48,950 bases of DNA, from contig JAQVGD010000003.1 of assembly GCA_028696945.1 (NCBI GenBank), forward strand, positions 1 through 48,950. The letters run 5' to 3'. Within the stretch, counting starts at the first letter, position 1. Each line of letters opens with the position of its first letter. Origin of the DNA: Lutibacter sp. GTDB taxonomy: Bacteria > Bacteroidota > Bacteroidia > Flavobacteriales > Flavobacteriaceae. Below the pieces are notes generated by a model. It ran no database searches. It was not told the origin of the DNA and was given only the letters and a program-made list of their open reading frames with translations. The position numbers and the translations under genes are program-made. This document shows positions 43,709 to 48,950 of the stretch, in pieces.

Positions 43709-44521
43709 TTAACCAAACCTGCCTGTAATATAATTTTCAGTTTGTTTCTTTTCCGGATTGGTAAATATCTTTTTCGTTTTGTCAAATTCAATCAATTCAC
43801 CCATATAAAAAAATGCGGTATAATCACTAATTCGCGATGCCTGTTGCATATTATGGGTAACAATTATAATGGTGTAATATTCTTTTAAATGATAAATTAA
43901 TTCTTCAATTTTCGCTGTTGAAATAGGGTCAAGAGCTGATGTAGGTTCATCCATCAATAAAATTGAAGGTTCAACGGCCAAGGTTCTGGCAATGCACAAA
44001 CGCTGTTGTTGTCCGCCCGAAAGAGTTAACGCCGACTTGTTTAAATTGTCTTTAACTTCATTCCATAAATCTGCTTGAACCAATGCTTTTTCTACACGTT
44101 GGGCTATTAATTCTTTATCTTTTATGCCTTGAATGTTTAATCCGTAGGCAACATTTTCAAAAATTGATTTCGGAAATGGATTTGGTTTCTGAAAAACCAT
44201 GCCAACTTCCTTTCTAAGTTCCTCAACTTGTACCTTTTTTTTATAGATGTTGGAATCGTCAATTTTTATTTTACCATCCATTTTGAAATCATCAACATAA
44301 TCATTCATCCTGTTAAACAAGCGCAAAAAAGTGGATTTACCGCAACCAGATGGACCAATAAAAGCAGTGATACTTTTTGGTTTCACATTCATGGAAACAT
44401 TTTTAATTGCCTGAAAATCGCCATAAAAAACGTTTACGTCTTTGGCTTGTAACTTGTATTTTTCGGCAGTTGTTGTTTCTATTTTAGGTTCGGTGGTTTT
44501 TTCTGTCATTAAATCAATCAT
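43709..44521 (-). CDS. pstB: Phosphate ABC transporter ATP-binding protein
   Basis: A 270-residue ATPase of the high-affinity phosphate importer. Walker A is [15 protein letters not shown], the Q-loop [13 protein letters not shown] (typical of PstB), the ABC signature [16 protein letters not shown], Walker [14 protein letters not shown] and the H-loop VTHNMQQA. The ATG at 44521 lies four bases after the pstA stop; an internal ATG at 44509 is an alternative start. Confidence 0.97.
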   Translation of the reverse strand: MIDLMTEKTTEPKIETTTAEKYKLQAKDVNVFYGDFQAIKNVSMNVKPKSITAFIGPSGCGKSTFLRLFNRMNDYVDDFKMDGKIKIDDSNIYKKKVQVEELRKEVGMVFQKPNPFPKSIFENVAYGLNIQGIKDKELIAQRVEKALVQADLWNEVKDNLNKSALTLSGGQQQRLCIARTLAVEPSILLMDEPTSALDPISTAKIEELIYHLKEYYTIIIVTHNMQQASRISDYTAFFYMGELIEFDKTKKIFTNPEKKQTENYITGRFG

Positions 44522-44525
44522 TGGA

Positions 44526-45380
44526 TTACTGTAATTTTTTTTGCCATCTATTTCTAAAATAAACGGCTATGCCATTCATTATAAAGGTAATTAGCAATAA
44601 TATTATTATTGCGGCCGAAGCGGCAACCACAAATCCCTGCTGTGGCCTTGTCGTCCAGTTAAAAATTTGCATAGGCAACACTGAAAATGTATCAAAAAGG
44701 GAATGTGGCACAAAAGGTACATAGGCCATAGCACCTACAACAATTAATGGTGCCGTTTCACCAATAGCTCTAGACAAGGATAATATTATTCCAGTTAAAA
44801 TACCGCCAAAAGAGGAAGGCAAAACAACGCTTCTTATGGTTTGCCATTTAGAGGCACCCAATGCAAACGAAGCTTCTTTTAATGATGGAGGCACTGCTTT
44901 TATGGCTTCCCTTGTAGCCACAATAATTATTGGCAAGATTAAAAGCGACAAGGTTAAGCTGCCCGATAAAATACTTCCTCCGAAGTTAAAATATCTCACA
45001 AAAATACCCAATCCCAATAACCCATAAATAATGGAGGGAACTCCCGCTAAATTTGAAATATTAATTTCCAATAAAGAAGAAAGTCTTGATTTTTTTGAAT
45101 ATTCCTCAAGATAAATACCAGCGCCAACTCCCACAGGAATTGCAAAAATAACCGTCAAAAGCATTAGATCCAATGTTCCAATAATAGCAGTATAGATTCC
45201 TGCTTCTTCAGGTTTTCTGGAAGGTAAACTGGTTAAAAAATCCCAATTAATTCTTGTAAAACCTATACGAAGAATATTATAAATTAAAATAACCAAAATT
45301 GAAATGCCAAAAAATGTAAATAACATACCTAAAGCTTTAAATGCTTGATCTTTATACCTATTTTTCTTTAAATTATTCAT
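44526..45380 (-). CDS. pstA: Phosphate ABC transporter permease PstA
   Basis: A 284-residue inner-membrane permease with about six transmembrane helices. The EAA loop [26 protein letters not shown] and the [11 protein letters not shown] segment are characteristic of PstA. Its first eight bases overlap the end of pstC, and it couples to pstB four bases on. Confidence 0.95.
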   Translation of the reverse strand: MNNLKKNRYKDQAFKALGMLFTFFGISILVILIYNILRIGFTRINWDFLTSLPSRKPEEAGIYTAIIGTLDLMLLTVIFAIPVGVGAGIYLEEYSKKSRLSSLLEINISNLAGVPSIIYGLLGLGIFVRYFNFGGSILSGSLTLSLLILPIIIVATREAIKAVPPSLKEASFALGASKWQTIRSVVLPSSFGGILTGIILSLSRAIGETAPLIVVGAMAYVPFVPHSLFDTFSVLPMQIFNWTTRPQQGFVVAASAAIIILLLITFIMNGIAVYFRNRWQKKLQ

Positions 45381-46248
45381 ATTTTTCTTGGTACTTTTTC
45401 TTAATCCAAAAACTAATACTGTTCAAGGTAAAGGTAAATAAAAACAAGGTGAGACCTGCGGCAAAAATAGTTTTGTATTCCAGCGAGCCTTGCGGGGCAT
45501 CGCCTGAACTTACCTGCACAATATAAGAAGTAATGGTTTGAATTGGAATGGTTGGATTTAAAGTGAATTGAGCCTGTTGTCCAGCCGCAATAGCCACAAT
45601 CATAGTTTCGCCAATCGCTCTTGAAATGGCTAATATAATAGATACGATTATTCCAGAAGAAGCCGCTGGTACCATCACCTTAAATGCCGTTTGAAATCGG
45701 GTTGAACCCATTCCGAAAGCAGCTAATTTTAATGATTTTGGAACCGCATATAAGGCGTCCTCACTTAAAGAAGATATAAATGGAATGATCATTATACCCA
45801 TTACGATACCTGCGGATAAGGAATTGAACGTTTCTAAATCGGGGTAAATAGTTTGTAAAAAAGGCGTTACAATAGACAGGGCAAAAAATCCATATACCAC
45901 AGTGGGTATTGCCGCTAAAATTTCAAGAAATGGCTTTAAAGTTTTTCTAAAACCTTTAGGCGCGTACATATTTAAATAAATTGCGATGGTCAATCCTATT
46001 GGAAGTGCCACTGCAATAGCTATTGTTGCAGTTAAAAACGTTCCTGAAACCAAGGCTAAAATACCAAAATGTTTTTCGCTAAATAAAGGTGTCCATCGTG
46101 TATCGGTTAAAAACTCAAAAATTGAGACATCTCTAAAAAACGAAATACTTTCAAACAACAGTACCGCAATAATGCCAATTGTTGTAAATATGGTAATTGA
46201 GGCGCACAGTTTTAAAATGAGTTCAATTATTTTTTCTTTAACTTTCAT
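45373..46248 (-). CDS. pstC: Phosphate ABC transporter permease PstC
   Basis: A 291-residue inner-membrane permease partner of PstA. Typical PstC segments: [62 protein letters not shown] (EAA loop) and [19 protein letters not shown]. The ATG at 46248 ([10 protein letters not shown]) is preferred over the TTG at 46257, which abuts a hairpin. The pstS-pstC gap carries that hairpin. Confidence 0.95.
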   Translation of the reverse strand: MKVKEKIIELILKLCASITIFTTIGIIAVLLFESISFFRDVSIFEFLTDTRWTPLFSEKHFGILALVSGTFLTATIAIAVALPIGLTIAIYLNMYAPKGFRKTLKPFLEILAAIPTVVYGFFALSIVTPFLQTIYPDLETFNSLSAGIVMGIMIIPFISSLSEDALYAVPKSLKLAAFGMGSTRFQTAFKVMVPAASSGIIVSIILAISRAIGETMIVAIAAGQQAQFTLNPTIPIQTITSYIVQVSSGDAPQGSLEYKTIFAAGLTLFLFTFTLNSISFWIKKKYQEKYE

Positions 46249-46257
46249 ATAACACAA

Positions 46258-46283
46258 TTGCCGATAAGAATGCTTACCGGCAA
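46258..46283 (-). other. Intercistronic hairpin between pstS and pstC
   Basis: On the transcribed strand, arms TTGCCGGTAAG and CTTATCGGCAA form an 11-bp stem with one G-U pair and a CATT loop. No T-tract follows. It sits ten bases before the pstC ATG and 20 nt after the pstS stop, which suggests mRNA stabilisation of the pstS part or modulation of pstC initiation rather than full termination. Confidence 0.65.
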
Positions 46284-46303
46284 ATATAATTTTTAACTAA
46301 AAT

Positions 46304-47236
46304 TTATTGAACCAGCACTTTATTAAAAGCTGCCTTTTGTTCCTCATAACCACTTTGAGGCATAGGAACATAGCCAACTTCTTTCGATAATTGCGGTGCA
46401 TTGTCTAAATAAAAATTTATAAATTTTTGAACTTCAGGTCTTTGTGCTGATTTTTTATTCACAAATATAAATAATGATCTTGATAGAGGAGCATATTCAT
46501 TGCTTGATACAGTTTCTATACTTGGCAAAACGGCACCATTTCCATTGTCAATTCCAACAACACCTAATTTCTCTTTATTTTCTTCATAATAAGACAATCC
46601 GAAATAACCCAAGGCGTAAGTGTCTTTTTCAATTCCCTGTACGGCAACGTTATAATCTGATACTGCATTATAATCAGTTCTGCTTGCGCCAGATTCTCCC
46701 ATGATTACTTCAGTAAAGAAATCGTAGGTACCATGTGAAGTATTTGGACCATATAAGTGTATTTCCTCATTTGGCCAATCGGCTCTAATATCACTCCATT
46801 TATTAACAGTGCTATTTGGCTTCCAAAGTTTTTTAAGCTCTTCGGTAGTCATTGTTTTAGCCCAAGTATTTTCTTTATTAACAACAACAGAAATACCATC
46901 AAGAGCAACAGTAAGTTGTATATATTCTATACCATTTTCTTTACAAAGCGCAATTTCAGTATCTTTAATTTCTCTTGAAGCATCACTAATATCGGTAACT
47001 CCAGTAGCGAATTTTTTAAAACCTCCACCAGTTCCAGACTCACCAACAGTAACCTTTACTTTAGGTTCGACTTTTAAAAATTCTTCGGCAACAGCCTCTG
47101 AAACAGGAAAAACTGTTCCTGAACCATCAATAGAAATTGATCCCGTTAATTCTGTTCCTTTTTCCTTTTTGTTTCCGCAAGCTCCAATTACCAAAGCAAA
47201 GGATATCATCATTATTAATTTTTTCATTTTTTTCAT
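46304..47236 (-). CDS. pstS: Phosphate-binding lipoprotein PstS
   Basis: A 310-residue substrate-binding protein of the Pst importer. The signal MKKLIMMISFALVIGAC ends in a lipidated Cys, so it is anchored to the membrane. Phosphate-binding elements are visible: IDGSGTVFPVSEAV, GESGTGGGFKKF and ISDASREIKD, then GPNTSHGTYDFFTE. Two ATGs, 47236 and 47227, could start it; both leave a very short leader after the promoter at 47252-47287. It is the first gene of pstSCAB-phoU. Confidence 0.95.
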   Translation of the reverse strand: MKKMKKLIMMISFALVIGACGNKKEKGTELTGSISIDGSGTVFPVSEAVAEEFLKVEPKVKVTVGESGTGGGFKKFATGVTDISDASREIKDTEIALCKENGIEYIQLTVALDGISVVVNKENTWAKTMTTEELKKLWKPNSTVNKWSDIRADWPNEEIHLYGPNTSHGTYDFFTEVIMGESGASRTDYNAVSDYNVAVQGIEKDTYALGYFGLSYYEENKEKLGVVGIDNGNGAVLPSIETVSSNEYAPLSRSLFIFVNKKSAQRPEVQKFINFYLDNAPQLSKEVGYVPMPQSGYEEQKAAFNKVLVQ

Positions 47237-47251
47237 TTTTTAATTTGTTTA

Positions 47252-47287
47252 GCAAAGGACTGAGTTGATTGTTAAGTTTAGGTTAAC
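47252..47287 (-). promoter_or_regulatory. Candidate Pho box and promoter of pstS
   Basis: The minus strand reads GTTAACC-TAAA-CTTAACA (47270-47287), two 7-mers at an 11-bp period. The -7 region GTCCTTTGC begins at 47260, with ten bases between it and the second repeat. The porin promoter has the same 36-bp layout. The 11-bp direct-repeat design is that of the PhoB boxes of E. coli, although the sequence differs. Confidence 0.68.
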
Positions 47288-47329
47288 TAAATATTATTAG
47301 ATTGCTATTGTTTTCTTTTATCAAATGAA

Positions 47330-48337
47330 TTATAATTTGAATTCAGCATTTAAAAATACCAGTGATTTGGCATCTAACGTTGAATTGTCAAAACTGAAGT
47401 CTTGGTAATTCAATGAAAATTTAAGACCTTTAACAGGTGCATATTGAATTCCGGCAATAATTTGGCTGCCATTATTATCCATATTCCATGCGGTAGCTTC
47501 GCTAGTTAAAGTATTTGAATCTAGCTGATCATAGCGACCAAAGATTTCAAATTTTTTGTTGATAACATAAGTTGAATAAAAGGAAAAACCATCCAATTCG
47601 TGATCAACAGCTGGACTCGAATATTTTTTCCCATTATTTAATTTGTTGTATTCCGCACCAAATCTCCAATCTGTTGCTTCATAACCCGCAAATAAAGCCA
47701 AAGCGCTAATTGCTTTTGAATCGGAAACTGATTGGCTGTCCATATAAATTTTTGTGGTCAATCCTTTTACGGGTTCAAAAACCAAACTTCCGCCAATTTT
47801 CTGGTTTCCGTCTTCATCCTGTAATTTTTTATAGCCTTCACCGTTGGAAACCACGAAATTCGCTTTTAAAGTTTTTGTTATTGTAAATTCAGCATTTACA
47901 CCCAAATCCGCGCTCGGTCCGTAACTGTGCTCATCTTGAAATGATTTAAATATATATCGGTAACCCCAAAAATCTTCCTGGTCGTTAAATTGTTTCATGC
48001 CAATTAATCCCATACTTAATTTAACTCCAGAAGCTACTTTCCAATCCAATTGAGCAGCTTTTAGATAGGCAGTATAGGCACTTCCGCCGGTATTACTGCC
48101 AACATCAAAAGTAATTTTTGCTGAAATGTCCTTGCTGAAATTATATTTATATCCAAAATAAGAGCGGTTTAACTCAAAGGCACTTTTTTTGGTGGCGTTT
48201 TGAGAAAAATCGTAATGATAGTTCCAAAATACTTTAAATTGGACTTCGCCGTTTGGCTTAAATTCTTCTGAAGTGTTTTGGGAAAATAAAGAAATGGTTA
48301 AAAAGAGGGCACTTAAAAATAGTAATTGTTTTTTCAT
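47330..48337 (-). CDS. Phosphate-selective porin, OprO/OprP-like
   Basis: A 335-residue outer-membrane beta barrel. The start is the ATG at 48337 with the signal MKKQLLFLSALFLTISLFSQ; the frame extends to 48466, but that part would overlap the promoter. Alternating amphipathic strands run throughout, and the last residues VFLNAEFKL end in an aromatic strand as expected for barrels. Motifs such as GLIGMKQFNDQEDFWGYRYIFK fit the OprO/P family. Together with the Pho-box promoter and the pst genes downstream, phosphate uptake across the outer membrane is the likely role. Confidence 0.86.
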   Translation of the reverse strand: MKKQLLFLSALFLTISLFSQNTSEEFKPNGEVQFKVFWNYHYDFSQNATKKSAFELNRSYFGYKYNFSKDISAKITFDVGSNTGGSAYTAYLKAAQLDWKVASGVKLSMGLIGMKQFNDQEDFWGYRYIFKSFQDEHSYGPSADLGVNAEFTITKTLKANFVVSNGEGYKKLQDEDGNQKIGGSLVFEPVKGLTTKIYMDSQSVSDSKAISALALFAGYEATDWRFGAEYNKLNNGKKYSSPAVDHELDGFSFYSTYVINKKFEIFGRYDQLDSNTLTSEATAWNMDNNGSQIIAGIQYAPVKGLKFSLNYQDFSFDNSTLDAKSLVFLNAEFKL

Positions 48338-48462
48338 TTGGAATTGCTTTGATTTACATTCACCAAAAAGTGAATTTTTTAAATTAACTTTTAAAATTAA
48401 GAATGCAAAAAAGCTTTTTCGCTTTGTTTTTTTTGGTTCATTCTTTATTAGATTTTGTCGTT

Positions 48463-48498
48463 GCAAAGAACCAATGCTTTTGTTAAGTTAATGTTAAG
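48463..48498 (-). promoter_or_regulatory. Candidate Pho box and promoter of the porin
   Basis: The minus strand reads CTTAACA-TTAA-CTTAACA (48481-48498), a perfect 7-bp direct repeat with an 11-bp period. The -7-like region GTTCTTTGC starts ten bases further on and ends at 48463, exactly as at pstS. The predicted leader to the ATG at 48337 is about 120 nt. Confidence 0.7.
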
Positions 48499-48535
48499 CG
48501 TACATTACCAATTTAATAAAGTTTATGGCATAAAA

Positions 48536-48559
48536 AAGGCTGCCCGAAAAGGCAGCCTT
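48536..48559 (-). terminator. Intrinsic terminator for minus-strand transcription from the right
   Basis: AAGGCTGCC-CGAAAA-GGCAGCCTT is a perfect 9-bp stem with a six-base loop. A run of A precedes it on the plus strand, so the T-tract lies on the minus strand. It would stop transcripts entering from beyond the window before the porin promoter. Confidence 0.8.
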
Positions 48560-48848
48560 AAACATTTCACAAATTAGTTGATAAAAACTAAATGGATATT
48601 ATGAAAGGATATATATTTAAAGCTTGTTTAAATACAACGCAAACTTCAATGAATAAATCCTTTTTTGTGTAACCAAATCATTGCGTAATTATTTAATATT
48701 TAGGTGCTAGTTTAATTGAGCGTTGCTATTTAATTTCAAATCCATATTTCGGAAGTTTCAAGTTGGTTCGAACGTAGAAAATTCAATTATTCCCTTTAGA
48801 TACTATGGTTAAATCCTAATTTAATTTATTAATTAACTTCTTTTTTTA

Positions 48849-48935
48849 TATTTTTGCCTTAACAAAAGAAGGCTTTTGGCAATTCATTGAGCCTAAGTCT
48901 ATCTAGCGCGGAGCAGTTTTGCTCCGCTTTTTTTT
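48849..48935 (+). ncRNA. Candidate small RNA or leader/attenuator with terminator
   Basis: TATTTTTG at 48849-48856 fits the -7 element. About 50 nt after it lies a clear plus-strand terminator: GCGGAGC-AGTTTT-GCTCCGC followed by eight T (48908-48935). No ORF fits between them. A weak hairpin AGGCT/AGCCT lies at 48870-48894. The expected transcript is about 70 nt. It could be a free small RNA or an attenuated leader of a gene beyond the window. The remainder of 48560-48848 shows AT-rich sequence only. Confidence 0.4.
48908..48935 (+). terminator. Intrinsic terminator (plus strand)
   Basis: A perfect 7-bp GC-rich stem with a six-base loop is followed by an eight-T tract. No protein-coding gene on the plus strand precedes it within the window, which makes it an orphan terminator. 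Confidence 0.85.
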
Positions 48936-48950
48936 AAATTCTTATTGGTT

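Noticed and set aside
46258-46283. Rho-independent terminator after pstS
   Set aside because: The stem is good but is followed by TGTGTTATATG instead of a T-tract, and pstC begins at once.
48338-48466. 43-residue N-terminal extension of the porin
   Set aside because: It would overlap the candidate -7 element and hide a clear signal peptide starting at 48337.

Overview
The window comes from an AT-rich Bacteroidota chromosome, almost certainly a member of the Flavobacteriaceae. Supporting signs are the gliding lipoprotein gene gldH between a PSP1-domain gene and a bifunctional penicillin-binding protein, a DUF4270 lipoprotein beside glmS, a hybrid two-component regulator with a periplasmic propeller, and many lipoproteins. 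Promoters carry the flavobacterial -7 element TAnnTTTG instead of a classical -10 box, and Shine-Dalgarno sequences are rare. No rRNA, tRNA, CRISPR array, phage or transposase gene was recognised.

Layout. 1-357: tandem array of four 87-88 bp units, each holding a short ORF that begins ATGAAACGAGC on the minus strand. 357-11276 (minus strand): housekeeping block with a LysM lytic transglycosylase, OmpA-like lipoprotein, exonuclease III, an acyl/acetoacetyl-CoA synthetase-like enzyme, PBP1A, gldH, a RicT-like PSP1 protein, a ferredoxin and a U32 peptidase-family protein. 11451-12531: one inverted copy of the left-edge repeat, then asd. 12632-13883: an unknown protein overlapping a PIN-domain protein. 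13930-17259: an AsmA-like protein and folB, separated by a heptamer minisatellite. 17260-18860: 1.6 kb without genes, a mosaic of direct repeats ending in a GC-rich structured element. 18861-25403: flippase-like membrane protein, panD, panC, a short starch-synthase-like protein, the DUF4270 lipoprotein and glmS. 25445-27420: small FAD protein, MarC and a DUF3109 protein.

27486-38194 is the most accessory part. It holds a truncated remnant of one hybrid two-component regulator, a full-length 1290-residue regulator of the same class, and then a same-strand run of ten small secreted, lipoprotein or membrane genes. Within that run an A-B-C gene block appears to have been duplicated and partly decayed.

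38235-48337 is a phosphate locus on the minus strand: two tandem Pit-type transporters with PhoU-like tails, phoU, pstB, pstA, pstC, pstS and an OprO/OprP-like porin. The porin and pstS promoters share an 11-bp-periodic direct repeat, CTTAACA-N4-CTTAACA type, at the same distance from a GTYCTTTGC element. This looks like a flavobacterial Pho box. The right edge has two terminator hairpins and a possible small RNA.

Leads that looked least ordinary: (i) the dispersed unit with its small ORF, found both as an array directly after a stop codon and as a single copy ending exactly at the asd start codon; (ii) the duplicated lipoprotein block under the hybrid regulator; (iii) the shared Pho-box promoter architecture. 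Homology statements come from reading motifs and from memory of protein families; no database search was run.
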